Assembly (NCBI GenBank): GCA_964035755.1
Contig: CAXIVR010000001.1
Location: forward strand, 353,971,674 to 354,035,673
Length of the DNA stretch: 64,000 nt
Origin: Teleogryllus oceanicus
Taxonomy: Eukaryota > Arthropoda > Insecta > Orthoptera > Gryllidae
Reading direction: 5' to 3'
Part shown: positions 1 to 10,942 of the stretch, one piece after another
Position numbering within the stretch: position 1 is the first letter of the stretch
Layout: the number at the start of each line of letters is the position of its first letter
Notes under the pieces: generated by a model
Told to the model about the DNA's origin: nothing
Seen by the model: only the letters and a program-made list of their open reading frames with translations
Databases searched by the model: none
Program-made: the position numbers and the translations under genes

Positions 1-450
1 TTTAAGAACTAATTAGGGATGAACAATTCTACAAATAAAAATTTCAACACTTAAATGAATTTATAAATTAAACAGTAAATAATTCATTAACACCTAAATT
101 TATTTACGAACCCATACATCTTCAGACTAAAAAACTCATGCTCTGAATCTCATTCTGTAGACTGATGTATAGATATAGATATTTATTTAGTAAAATACTG
201 TGTGTGAGGTATGGGGAGAAAATCATCTGCGCACGCTTTCTTGAGTTTCAGAATCCCTTCCCAAGAATTTAGCTATTAATAGTTGAAAGATGAAAAAATT
301 GTAATAATTATTATAAATTTATAAAAGCGAGAGATTCACGTTTCAAAAACTTTTTTTTATTTGTAACGGTAAATGAACTGCAGATTTGATTTTTCTGTGT
401 TGCTAACAAAATAGAATTTCACCCTAAGCTCTACTACCACTACAAGCTAA
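1..450. other. AT-rich flank, no gene seen
   Basis: This AT-rich sequence lies before the first recognisable element. I see no coding frame, RNA gene or repeat here that I can name. It is the 3'-side flank of the minus-strand CR1-like LINE that follows. Confidence 0.5.
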
Positions 451-591
451 CGGAAAGCTCAAGAAAGGCGCGCATAGTGAAGCTACGTTTACGTCCAGAA
501 GCAAATTAAGGAGCCATCTCAGCATTTGCTCAAAGGATCAGGGAAAACCCGATCGAGATGGGGGTCATTGACCCGGAAGCTGAAGTATTTT

Positions 592-646
592 TATTTATTA
601 TTATTATTATTATTATTATCATTATTATTATTATTATTATTATTAT

Positions 647-702
<56 letters not shown>
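592..702. repeat. Compound (ATT)n-(CTA)n microsatellite
   Basis: About 55 bp of ATT repeats passes directly into about 56 bp of CTA repeats. It lies within the 3' UTR of CR1-like copy 1, where the other copies have no such tract, so it expanded after insertion. It creates false poly-Leu, poly-Ile, poly-Tyr and poly-Thr reading frames on the plus strand. Confidence 0.97.
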
Positions 703-907
703 GCAGTAGTAGCTTAGTAGAAGTTGCATCAACTTGCTGAATGACACTGCACTAGGCAGATTATAAATCCCGAAGGCTTCGGACTCCCGTACAGTCTTTG
801 TTACAGGCATATTAAGTTTTTAAAAAAGTATACAATACAAATGTAAACTAATTCAATATAGTATATCATTATTTTGTTGAAGTAAACATTATTTTTCTTT
901 TTGACGA

Positions 908-1375
908 TCAGGATAGTCTAATTGTATAGAAACAGTTATGCTGCAGAAAAGATTTTACTTTTACCTTAAATTTGTATATCAATTTTAATTGTTTAATTTC
1001 ATCTGACAATGCGTTGTAAAGTAACGTGCATGTAGTGTATGTGGATTTCTTGTTGTGAGCTGTTGATAATGATACTTGATGATCATGATTTCTACGTCGT
1101 GTGTTGTAACTATAAATATCAGTATTATATGAAAATATGTTTCCACCGTTATGTAAGTCAGTTTTGACAAATACTACAGATTCGTAAATAAATAGGCAAT
1201 GCAATGGTAAGATTCCAAGCTCAATGAAAAGAAGCTTGAAGAGATCACGTGGATGGCATTTTTTCATTATTCGGATGATTTTCTTTTGCAATCTAAACGT
1301 CTGGGCAATAAAGAATGAGTTTCCCCAGAATAGTATGCCATATCTCTGGCGGAAATGTACATTTACAAAATACAC
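908..1375 (-). pseudogene. CR1-like RT C-terminal fragment
   Basis: The 155-codon frame matches the region after the reverse transcriptase domain in CR1/Jockey-group LINEs. It has a YGILFWGNS-type motif near residue 12, a LQKKIIRI segment near residue 30, and a conserved tail ending in a basic NTRRRNH motif and a LLYNAL segment. It is the homologue of the frames at 10,943-11,533, 48,183-48,656 and 58,101-58,421, sharing their motif order and the downstream UTR. It starts inside the original ORF2 because the upstream part is shifted out of frame. Confidence 0.75.
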
Positions 1376-1659
1376 GCAACGAGCTGCATCAAGGCTGACA
1401 GAATTTGAAAGAACTCTGAATGCGTAACATAATGAGCATAATGTAGTGTTTAATTCTTTATTTCCTTTGAAATTTTGTTACCTTAACATCAGCTAATTGC
1501 ATATTGTTCATTTTCAGTGGAGCATGCGATTGCCGATTTGAAACGCAAAATTGTATTGAGACAGTTTTTCTTTCGTTAAATATTAATTTGTTATTACAAA
1601 ACCAATTCGAAACTTCTGAAATTGTAGTATTTATTGTTTCTTTTTTTCAAAGAACATTC

Positions 1660-2880
1660 GTGTCATCGGCAAACAAAACTGTTCTTCCATTTTTAATAGA
1701 TGAGGGCATATCGTTTACGTATAACACAAAGAGGATAGGTCCTAAGATCGAACCTTGTGGGACCCCATGTTCAATTTGCAGGGAATTGGAAAGATAAGTA
1801 AATATGAAGGTCCTTTCGTGCCAGTACGGAATTTCTACTCTTCGAGATCGATGATTAAGGTACGAGGTTATCCAATATCGACAATACCACGAATTCCATA
1901 AGGTAATTTTGAGAGCAAGATGTTATGGTTAATAACGTCAAAAGCTTTCGAAGGATTAAAAATATCGCATTGTGTTCTCCATTTTGGTTCGTTGATGAAG
2001 CAACGTCATTGAGAAAAGAAAAATGGCAATTTTCGTAGATTTAGATTTTCTAAAACCTGTGTAAAAACGCATTGTTCTTCCTGATGAAAGCTTCCATTCG
2101 CGTATAGAAAAGTCTCTTAATATTTTTGAGAAAACTGACAAAAGAGAAATTGGCCGTTAATTTTGAATTTAGTTTTTTCCCTTTTTTATAAATTGGTTTA
2201 ATTTTTGCTGCTTTGAAAATATCTGGAAATATTCCTATGCACAAGGAAGCATTAAAATTTGGGATAATGCCAGGTGCACACGTTTTTGATAAACAATCCG
2301 GAAATTCATCTAAACCAAGTGAATATTTATTTTTTAGTTTACTCACTATTCTGAGGATTTCGTTGGAAGAAGTTTCGGAAATAAACACAGTGCCGAAATT
2401 TCTTTGAGAAGCATATGGTGTTGAATTTTGTGGTTCTTATTCCTTAGTGAGATCAACCGCAATTCTAGAAAAGTGTTGGTTGAAGATATTCACAACTTTT
2501 TCTGGATTACCTGTTTCTCTTTCATTATCCTTTAAAAGAATATTCTCTACGAAATGTTGTGATGACGAGATCGTATTTTTTACGATATTCCACATTGCGT
2601 TAGTTTTGTTTTTAGAGTTCAAAATATCCTAATTATTTTTCATTATTTTTGCCTGAACGATTACTTTCTTTAAAATTCTTTTATATTCTCGGAAGTAGAC
2701 ATGGAAACCGGGTGATACGTTATGATGTTTAAAAATAAAGTTGAGCGTACGTTTGTTTTTACACGATGTTCTAATTCCTTGTGAGTTCCAGGTATTATTT
2801 TTTCGTGAAATGTTTAATTTTCTCTTTTTAATAGGAAAGCACGCGTTAAAGTGAAATGAAAGCTTTGAGAAATATAACAT
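1660..2880 (-). pseudogene. CR1-like reverse transcriptase, broken
   Basis: Read on the minus strand, this holds in order the linker (2,880-2,629), the segment around 2,622-2,437, the RT N-terminal part with an LKNKYSLGLDEFPD motif (2,388-2,050), and RT motifs B and C near 1,785-1,665, where VPQGSILGP-type and FADD-type residues can be read. Frameshifts separate all of them, and motif A with its preceding fingers is badly eroded. The intact homologue in this window is at 11,687-12,721. No function is expected. Confidence 0.7.
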
Positions 2881-3161
2881 ATTTTTTTATTTGTGTCAAC
2901 AGCGTTATTGATTATTCCCATGATTCCTTCAGCAAGTAGACCGTATGTTATGTTAATTTTAGTAAATGCTCTGCACAGTAGTAAGATGAACGACTGTTAC
3001 TTCAAAAACGTTTTCAACTGTATATACTTGAATACTGACAAGAAGGTAGAATCAATATTATTCCTTACGTTGACACTAACCTGCATAAGCAGGGCCCTTA
3101 TTTGATTCCCTGGCTCTCCAATAAGATCCTGCAATGTAAAAACTAGAAATTTGGAGTGTGT

Positions 3162-3362
3162 TTATATCATTATGAAATAACCAATGCTGTGTAAAAAAAA
3201 ATCTATTTGACTCAGATCACACTGTAATGCTGCCTCGATAAATTCAATTTTAGGTGAAACAGATTGCATATTATGATGCATTATTTGAATCTTTTGCATG
3301 CACCTACAAGGATGCTTCTCTGCTTGCTGCACCTTCAAGGAAGTATGACCACGAGCTGCCAC
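3162..3362 (-). pseudogene. CR1-like endonuclease start, fragment
   Basis: The minus-strand frame contains a HHNMQSVSPKI motif typical of the beginning of the apurinic-type endonuclease in CR1-group ORF2 (the N of the HNMQS block is a metal-site residue in the family). The match is lost after about 20 further residues, and the rest of the endonuclease is missing before the linker at 2,880. This marks a deletion of most of the endonuclease domain. Confidence 0.6.
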
Positions 3363-3578
3363 TGCTGTGGTTGCTATTTATTTATCTCATTTTTTACCTC
3401 GAGTGCGTGGTCGGTATCGTGTTCCAGCAGTGTTAGGAGGTGAGGAAGAAGAGGTTAGAGATGTAGAGGAATGAATAATGGGAGAGGTAGTACAAGGATT
3501 AGGTTCAGGGGATAAGGTGATTGGGTCCAAGGATGGAAGAGAACTAGGAGATGTAGGTGGGGATGAGTCTTGGTCAGG

Positions 3579-3950
3579 TTACTGCTGAGGTGTAAGGATG
3601 TGTTTTGCAAGCTCGCTACCGAGTGCATTTATTCCGACAAAGTTCAAGTGAAGACCATGCCGGGTGAAGTGTTTTTCTGAGAGGAAGTTAAGCTCAAATA
3701 ATTTAACATGTGTGCCTCTCAGATGCAGTTTTAATTGGTTGTTTGCATGTCTAATTTCTTTGCACAGTGTTGGTTTGTTGTACCAGAAGCGCAGAGTCGA
3801 GATTAAAATGTTTGTGTTTTGGGCAGCACGTTGTAGTTTGACAACATGTTGCTCGGGTGTAAAGTGACCACCCAAATTGATGTCATTCTGCTCTCCTATG
3901 ATAATGACTATCCTGTTTGGTGAGAGTTTTTTTGTGGGTGTCCAACTCAC
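3579..3950 (-). pseudogene. CR1 ORF1 SGNH/GDSL-esterase-like domain
   Basis: The 123-codon frame resembles the lipase/esterase-like domain carried by ORF1 of many CR1 and L2 LINEs. An IIIGEQNDI segment near residue 17 corresponds to the block with the conserved G and N, and a TRHGLHLN segment near residue 96 corresponds to the block holding the catalytic His. The Ser-containing block should lie upstream; the sequence at 4,200-3,950 is degraded, with a Pro/Arg-rich stretch. In the family this ORF1 product associates with the element RNA. It lies upstream of the endonuclease fragment, as expected for ORF1 before ORF2. Confidence 0.6.
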
Positions 3951-4399
3951 TGATCACGTCGGCAAAACTCCCGTTAGGTTTAAACATACACGTGACAGAG
4001 AAATTGGATGGGAGTTTCTCACTGAGCAGGAAGGAGATTCGTCGCCCATGGCTATCCGCTAAAATTAGTACAATTTTTGGTGGTATCAGAAGGAATGTCC
4101 TTGTTTACGTGTGGGCCAGGTTGCGCAACTCTACGTTTCTTTGTTCCTTGGCGCTTGCTAGCCAGTTTGCGTCGGTTTGTGGGTGGACGTGTCGATGATG
4201 GGAGGGGGTAGTGAGAATTGGGAAGGCAAAGAAAATCATTGTCGTACGTTTGTCCGTTACATTGTCTTTTAATCCAATATTTATTTACTTCATTTCCACT
4301 GCTTCGGACAATATAAATCTCTTTCAGCTTATCTGTACCAAATAAACAAGTAAAGAAAACAATTTTAAAACAAAAAGTACCTGAAAGATCTAAGAAAGT

Positions 4400-5080
4400 A
4401 GTCAAAATTAGTAAAATATTGGAGTACAGCCTGAGCACGTTAGTCACGTATGCAAGCAAGCAAACGATGTTCGTCTTGATCCCCAGTTTATTCAGAGCGT
4501 GGTTCAGGACGGTAGGTATTACACCTGTTGCTGAGAGGACGATCGGTACAATCTCCATAACCAATACATGCCACTTCTCCTTTACTACTTGTATTAGTTA
4601 TCTGTACTTTTGAATTTTCCTCTTTGTGTGTTGTGTCGAGGTTGCTGGTATTCACAAGTGCCATGTCTACCAGCCATACTTTTCTTTTAGATGTATCCCA
4701 GAGTATCACATCCGGTCTGTAATGATGGACTATTCTATTGGTCAGTGCAGTTCTGTCCCATTATAGCTTATAGATATTGTTGTCAATGAGATGTTTTGGA
4801 TGGTACGTAGTTGGGTATATCAAATTCACCAGCCATTTCACAAGTTTGGTGTGAATGATTCGTGCTACCATATCGTGCCTCTGTTTATACTGCCTTGGGG
4901 CCAGCATACTGCAACCTGTAGTGCTGTGCTGGATCGTTTCTTGACCTACACCACAAGCACGGCAGATATCAGAAAGTACTTCGGGATCTTTAATTATGTG
5001 ATTAAGATAATTTCTTGTCGGTATTACCTAGTCCTGGATTGCAATTAAGAATCCTCCGATCTCGAGGTACAGATATCCTA
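4400..5080 (-). pseudogene. R2-like LINE restriction-like endonuclease region
   Basis: On the minus strand, in interrupted frames, there is a zinc-knuckle CRAC...QH...GC followed by RHD (near 4,970-4,870). About 60 codons further comes a PD-(13 residues)-D motif in PDVILWDTSKRKVWLVD (near 4,715-4,660), and then a KE-rich segment and a hydrophobic C-terminus. This is the arrangement of the restriction-like endonuclease that RLE-type LINEs (R2 and relatives) carry after the RT. Stops and frameshifts are present. The RT belonging to it is not adjacent; related RT pieces lie at 16.0-16.5 and 19.8-20.0 kb. Clade within the RLE group is uncertain. Confidence 0.7.
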
Positions 5081-5153
5081 TTTTAAGCCGCTTGTACGAG
5101 GGCGTCGGAGGATTCATCTGAGTTGGCTAGTTCTGTAAGATATCTACCATGAA

Positions 5154-5567
5154 GTGTGTTTTGTTTCCATTGCTTTAACTCCTCAATCAATCATCTGCAG
5201 CTATCAACAGTGTTTCCTAGACACCATTGGGGACAACGCAGGCATGCTTGCCACACGGAGGTTACAATGGAAAACTGCCACGAATGAAAATATTGTAAAG
5301 GTATTCCAGCGCAATACCCGTTGCGAAACAGTCTATTTAGGTTACCGGCAGGAATTATATAAACGTTTTATGGAACTTTACCCACACTTAACTCAAATCA
5401 CAGAACAGAAGGTAGCAGACCGAAGAGGGTTAATTTACAAAGCCGAAGTCCAGACAGAGATGCGACTGACTGAAGAGCGGGAAGAAACAATAGAGTTCTT
5501 TGTAGAATGCGTCAAATCTATCTCAACCGGACACGATAATCCAGTAAGTAGATGCTTGCCGAAATGA
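5154..5567 (+). pseudogene. Possible N-terminal piece of R2-like LINE ORF
   Basis: A 137-codon plus-strand frame. Its residues 40-110 (an RLQWKTATNENIV segment, then GYRQELYKRFMELYPHL and a TEQKVADRR segment) resemble the N-terminal region of arthropod R2-like reverse transcriptase proteins, which often read 'GYRQxL...YP...TEQR+ADQ'. Orientation is opposite to the endonuclease piece just to its left, so the two come from different or rearranged copies. The first 30 residues do not fit and the start is not meaningful. This could also be an unrelated protein. Confidence 0.45.
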
Positions 5568-6196
5568 ACACCAACAATCTGAAGATTCTATTGAAAATAC
5601 ATTGCTTGAAAACCCTTCGAGGTGGGTTGGTCCATGTCCTGACGGGGGGGATACAGAGAGGGCTCTCAAGTATTCCTTTCCTTCACAAGTCGTTTTCTTC
5701 TCCCCATTTTACATTCTCATTCTTCTATACCATCCTGTCTCTTTTCTTCTCCCTCTTCTATTTCACTGGGTCCCTCTGTATGCTGAACGCCCACCCATGT
5801 GTTTGCCGTGCATGGCGACCCGTGCCGGAGGGAATGTATGTCCTGGCGGTTGAGGGGCCTGTCTGTTTCCCAATGACTCTTCTCGTGCTACTTCTTTCTT
5901 GGCATCCAGGGATACGTGCTCGTACTATTTTGAGGAACATTCCTTGTAGGTCTCAATACACTTGCTTTGGCTACGGACTCTTCTAGACGGGCGGTTGGGA
6001 GCTAACCCACTCCCGATCAACCGGCTTGGACTAGGTCTTGTACTGAACTCCAGGGTGAGCGGGGGGATCCACGGCGGTGCAGCGCTGTGGTTACCCCCAC
6101 TATATCCCTGTGGCAACCCTGGCACTCCGATGGAGTGCCCCTTTGTTGGGTTCCGTGGTGGGTGGGGACCACGGGGATGAATCTGATATCCTCTTA

Positions 6197-7321
6197 ATGG
6201 ATAAAAAACCTACCCCCACCCTCTTCTATAAGGAAGAGAAGATTTATTGGTGTAACAGTAAATCTTGAGAGTTTTTTTGTAATGAGTCAGACAGACCTAC
6301 TAAGCCCCGCTTTCTCGTCATGTCAAGTAAAAGAGAAAATGAAACTATGAAGAGTGTCAGCCCAATCAAACTTGCCAGGGAAATTGAAAAGTTTGGTATA
6401 TTTCAGTCGGTGGTCCGTCAGAGAAACGGCACAATCCTTTTTGAATGTCGCTCTGACGAACAGATCAGCAAGATCCTTGACTTCAAAAAAATAGCCGGCC
6501 TCCAGGTGCATGTGTCCGCCCACCCGATCTTAAACCTCTGCAAGAGTGTGGTAAATCACGAAGACTACCGAATCGGAAGAAAATTTGAAAGCCTTCTTTG
6601 AGCCGTATGGTGTCAGAGATTTACAGGATTCAGCGGAGAGTAAATGGGGTACTCACTCCTACCTCAACTCTAATACTGTCCTTCGACCGTCCATCGCTAC
6701 CAGAGAAGATATTGTGTAGCTTCTACAATCTCCGTGTCAGGCAGTATGTTCCAAACCCTCTGCGCTGCTTTAAATGCCAGAGGTTTGGCCATACGCAACC
6801 TCGCTGCATGAGCGCCGCAGTCTGCGTGCACTGTGGAAGGGAGGTTTGTAATGACTCTAACTGCTCCGCCGAGGCAAAGTGCGTAAACTGTTGTGGAAAA
6901 CATCCATCTAATTCCAACCAGTGCACCATTTTCTTAGGAGAAAGAGAGATCCAGAAGATCAGGGTCTCTGAGAGAGTTTCCTTTCCGGAGGCACGACGCC
7001 GTTACCAGACGCGAAACCCCGTGGACATGGCCCGAAGTTTTGCTGACACCGTGGGTCAACATAAAGTAAATTCTTAAACCCAAACGCCTAAAGCCTCCAC
7101 TTTGCGCGATGCTGCCTGCCAGGTGTCCTTTGATGACATCGGCGATGACAATACCAAATCTCTTGTCCAGCCTGAAACAAAATCGGAAACAAAAACCATA
7201 AATATTTTAACCAACACGCAAACACATCCAGAGAAGCTGAGGCCGACAGGCCCTATTGCTAGATGTATGTCGCCTATCTCAAGGGACCGTGGTGTCCCAA
7301 TACATGCGACCCTCTCCAGCA
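6197..7321 (+). pseudogene. I-like LINE gag (ORF1), frameshifted
   Basis: ORF1 proteins of I-type LINEs bind element RNA and form ribonucleoprotein particles. I place the start at the MDKKP codon at 6,197 because copies C and D have the matching MDTKPSPPP start. After about 135 codons a frameshift near 6,600 moves the reading to the frame ending at 7,077, and a further break leads to the Cys-free C-terminal part (7,102-7,321). The central part has CFKCQRFGHTQPRC (a perfect CX2CX4HX4C knuckle) and two further Cys/His clusters, ending with CVNCCGKHPSNSNQC. The C-terminus is cut by the CR1 insertion at 7,327. Confidence 0.8.
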
Positions 7322-7570
7322 GTAGTTTTTTTCTCCCGTTCAAAATTCAAAATTTATTGCTTATTTATTTTTGAAAATAGATTTTACTACATGGGGTTTT
7401 TTTTTTTCTCCCTTTCAAAATTCAAAATTTAAGTAGTATAAGACTTAGTGTAGGGATCACAGAATTTTGAAAATGTGCACACAATTCACTTTTCCCCATA
7501 GCACGTCATACGCAGTTTTTAACTTTTTTGGCGTAAAATAAATAAATAAATAAATAAATAAATAAGTAGT
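7321..7570 (+). mobile_element. CR1-like 3'-UTR insertion with 6-bp TSD
   Basis: A severely 5'-truncated copy (7,327-7,564) of the CR1-like LINE 3' UTR, in plus orientation, ends in an (AAAT)n tail. It is flanked by AGTAGT at 7,321-7,326 and 7,565-7,570. It interrupts copy A of the I-like LINE between the end of gag and the start of ORF2, so CR1 activity continued after copy A arrived. The same UTR is recognisable at 10.5, 18.5, 47.7 and 57.7 kb. Confidence 0.85.
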
Positions 7571-7701
7571 CAAGATGACTCTGCCGGGAATGAGGAACTC
7601 CGCATGAACCAAGCCATTACCGTCCAACAAAGAAGGAAAAAGAAGAAAAAGAAACCTGATACATAACCCACCCTAGAACCAAAACCTAAGAACTAGAAAC
7701 T

Positions 7702-8826
7702 ATGGCTCTCCTCTCATGGAACATAAATGGCTTTCGTACCCGTTTGGACGAATTGAAGTTAATAATGTCTATACATAGACCCGTGGTTATCTGCCTGCAG
7801 GAAACACATTTCCGTTCTGAGCACTCCTCCCTCTCCGCGGCTTTTGTTGCTACAGGCAAGACGTAGACGATGGCCTCCGCGCTCATGGCGGAGTCGCCAC
7901 TTTTATTACAGACTCTTTGGTATCGAAAGAAATAGACATACGAACCACTCTGCAGATATCTTGCGTTCGGGTAAATTTCTGAACTATTTCTGTTACCATT
8001 TGCAACGTTTATATCCTGCCTGGACAAGTCGTGTCACAAAAAGAACTGGAAGATGTGATCTCTCAGGTGCCTACACTTTTTCTCATTGTGGGGGACTTAA
8101 ACGCCCACAACCCTGCCTGGGGTGGCACAAGGTCGTGCACGAGAGGCAGGTTACTTGACAATATCATAGATAACCAAAACTTAATTCTCCTAAATTCTGT
8201 CGAAAGCACACACAATGTTGACACACCTACCTGAAAACGCTCGTTTGTTTCTCCTCGGCATTTTCAACAAGATTTGGGCTGAACATGCTATACCAAGGGT
8301 TTGGCGTAAGGCCATCGTCCTCCCAATCCCTAAAGAAGGAAAGGACAGAACAACCCCCTCAAGTTACCGACCAATCTCGCTCACAAGCTGTGTGTGCAAG
8401 CTTTTAGAGCGAATGGTAAATACACGTCTGATCTGGCTCCTGGAACAAGAGAACCTATTTACACCTCTCCAATGTGGCTTCAGGAAGCACAGGTCAACCA
8501 TGAACCACTTAGTCACCCTGCTACGCAGATTTCCACTTCTTTCGTGCTACGTCAGCACCTGGTAGCAATTTTCTTCGATATAGAGAAAGCGTATGACACC
8601 ATCTGGAGGTACGGTATTCTTCGCACCTTGCATACTTGGGGCCTTAGGGGACGGCTCCCTTTGTTTGTAGTAGGTTTTCTTTCATCAAGATCTTTCCGCG
8701 TCCGCCTTGGTGACGTGTTATCCTCTAGTCACCAGTTAGAAAAAGTTGTTCCCCAGGGATCAATTTTGAGCGTCACTCTGTTTGCCATTGCTATCAATAG
8801 TATTGCATCAGTTATCCGGGAGCCTT
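7702..8826 (+). pseudogene. I-like LINE ORF2 (endonuclease-RT), deleted
   Basis: The start MALLSWNINGF at 7,702 matches MALMSWNVNGY at the ORF2 start of copy C and is the N-terminus of the APE-type endonuclease (the N of WNxNG binds metal; the later LQETH holds the catalytic Glu). Frames break near 7,840, and the GDLNAHNP motif is read near 8,090. At about 8,215 the endonuclease is joined to RT with loss of its C-terminus and the RT start. RT shows LPIPKEGKD, YRPISLT, FDIEKAYDT (motif A) and VPQGSILSVTLF (motif B). Motif C is absent because similarity ends at 8,826. Confidence 0.8.
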
Positions 8827-8877
8827 TGAAACATTCAATAGAAACCAAAAAGTGTTTAATAGGAGATAGAAAGGAGA

Positions 8878-8879
8878 CA

Positions 8880-8909
<30 letters not shown>
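8878..8909. repeat. (ATT)n microsatellite
   Basis: About 30 bp of ATT repeats directly follows the broken 3' end of I-like copy A. It may be a retroposon tail or a simple expansion. Confidence 0.95.
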
Positions 8910-8910
<1 letters not shown>

Positions 8911-9190
8911 GCGCTTTCGGTCATTTATGACCACGCTGCATATATTCCGAGAGTCAGCCATATTTTCTCCCAGACATATTAACGTGTGTGATTATGGGAA
9001 TCGGCTTTTGGGCTGTATCCCTTAAGGTCGGCTTAAGATTGATTTCTTCTTCTTTTGCCTGTTGCTTATTGTCGTTTGCCAATTTTCATTTGCCTTTTGC
9101 CCGTTATTATGACCGATGGATTTGAGTTAATGTTTATTTGTATTATATTATTTCATTATTGTTATATTGTCATATTACTTAAACTGCGCG

Positions 9191-9192
<2 letters not shown>

Positions 9193-9242
<50 letters not shown>
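9193..9242. repeat. (TTA)n microsatellite
   Basis: About 50 bp of uninterrupted TTA repeats. The preceding bases (AAACTGCGCG) do not match the sequence before the other ATT tracts, so I see no evidence that it is the tail of a shared element. Confidence 0.95.
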
Positions 9243-9479
9243 TAATTATTTGTTTTTATAATATCTTGAGTAAAGTTGTTGCTTTTATAGCATTAATTAT
9301 AAGATGTTGGTCAATCTTCAATGCGTTGTGTAGACAATTTGACGATTTATTTTATGTTAATTTTTTTGCCATTTGGCTCAGTAGATACGGTTCACTCAGT
9401 ATATAGTTCCAGGCAAATAGTCCAGTTGATTGGGTGAACCATGGTCAACAACGGTAGAACACTAAAAATAGTAAGTAAC

Positions 9480-10320
9480 CCCTCACTCTCTGACAAACCC
9501 TGCCCAAAATTGAAAGCTAATTTGAGGCTCTAGGGAAAGAAATTATTCCCGAGTTTTTATTTAAAAAATCAGGGCTGTTCAAAGAGGAACAAATAAGGTT
9601 CTTATGCGGTTCAACAAACAGGTTCTTATCCGGGTTAATACCAACATTAAAACACCGCATAAAACATCCGAAACACTACCCCAATTTAAGGCTTCTTAAG
9701 GAGTTATTTTGTTTGTTTTGGTTTTGGTGTTAATTCCCGCATAAGAACCAATGTTAAATTTTTCTATTTGTACAGCCCTGATTTTTGGAATATGTATGCC
9801 AGAATAATGTTTTCTTAGAACCTCAAATTAGCCTTCAAATTTGGTAGAGATTTCAGATTTTTCTAAGATATTTTGATTTTGGTGTTGTACGCCTGTAAGA
9901 ACAAATAGTTTTTGCTTCTTTGTACAGCCATGATTTTTGGAATATAAATGCCGGAATATACTTTTTCCTACAGCCTCAAATAAACCTTTAATTTGGGGTA
10001 GGGTTCCATTTTTTCTTAGGTTTTTGAATTTGGTGTTAATTCCGATAAAAAATGTTAATTGCTCATCTTTGTACAGACCTGATTTTCGGAATATAAATTC
10101 GGGAAATTCTTTTTACTCTAGAGCCTCAAATTAGCCTTAAATTTTTGGGTAGGGTTTCATACTTTTCTTAGTTTTTTATTTTGGTGTTTATTCGTAAGTA
10201 AGAAAAAATGTTAATTGTTTCTCTTTGTACAGCCCTGATTTGAAGGGAATATAATTGCGGAAATATTTTTTTCCTAAAGCCTCCAATTAGCTTTAAATTT
10301 TGGGTGTGATTTCATATTTT
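9480..10320. repeat. 155-bp tandem repeats facing an inverted copy
   Basis: A block containing TTTGTACAGCCCTGATTTTT and GGAATATAAATGCCGG recurs at about 9,766, 9,923, 10,069 and 10,225, giving a period near 150-157 bp. Each unit continues with a 'cctcaaattagcct' segment and a 'ttttggtgttaattc' segment. The first unit, 9,480-9,620, is in the opposite orientation, so the array can fold back on its left arm. No coding frame or target-site duplication is evident. It looks like a satellite-type or foldback transposon repeat. Confidence 0.8.
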
Positions 10321-10942
10321 TGAATTTATTCTGAGATGGATTTTCTAAGTTGGAGCTGGCTTTAGACTATAGCTAGCCAACGAGTTTGGGAAATCTAAAG
10401 GAGCCTAACATTCGGGATTAGGGCATGTAACTAGCCTCAAAATAGTCTAACATTTTGGATATAGTTTGTTTTTTTTATTTATTTTACGTAAAAAAAACAG
10501 TTAAAAACTGCGTATGACGTGCTATGGGGAAACTAGCTAAAATAGTTAAATAAAAAATAAATCCCTCACTAAGCAATACTACTTAAATTTTAATTTTTGA
10601 AAGGGAGAAAAAAAAACTCCCATGTAATAAAATCTATTTTCAAGGATAAACAAGCAATAAATTTTGAATTTTGAAAGGGAGAAAAAATAAATTTTCGCTC
10701 TTATTAATTCCTGCCGCGACAACATGGAAACGATAATTTGAATAATTGTATTTCCCACTGAATTCTAGAAGACGTGCACAGAAAATGAAGTTACATTTAT
10801 GTCCAGAAGCAAAACAAGGGGCCATCTCAGCATTTGCTCAATGGATCAGGAAACTGGACGGGGTCTTGACCCGAAGCTGTAGTACAATAGTTGTTACAGG
10901 TTGTTTATACTCATTTATACAGTCCAAATGTTAAATAATGCA

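Larger units (their letters stand above)
470..4250 (-). mobile_element. CR1-like LINE copy 1, decayed
   Basis: On the minus strand the order is ORF1 with an esterase-like domain (about 3,950-3,579), the start of an endonuclease (3,362-3,162), a linker and reverse transcriptase (about 2,880-1,660), the RT C-terminal region (1,375-908), and a 3' UTR. The UTR block around 490-575 is shared with the copies at 10.5, 18.5, 47.7 and 57.7 kb. Most of the endonuclease is missing and all frames are broken. Assignment to the CR1/L2 group is from ORF1 type and RT motifs; the exact clade is inference. Confidence 0.75.
5615..8826 (+). mobile_element. I-like LINE copy A, truncated, with nested insert
   Basis: The plus-strand copy starts with the same 5' block (GGTGGGTTGGTCCATGTCCT) found at the 5' ends of copies D and C. 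It runs through a 5' UTR of about 580 bp, a gag-like ORF1 (6,197-7,321), a foreign 238-bp insert, and ORF2 endonuclease and RT (7,702-8,826). Similarity to copy C stops at 8,826, inside the RT, so the copy is 3'-truncated or broken by rearrangement. There is also an internal deletion at about 8,215, where endonuclease sequence jumps straight into RT. Confidence 0.85.

Noticed and set aside
526..740. Poly-Leu/Thr and poly-Ile/Tyr open frames
   Set aside because: Pure translation of the ATT/CTA microsatellite inside a LINE 3' UTR.
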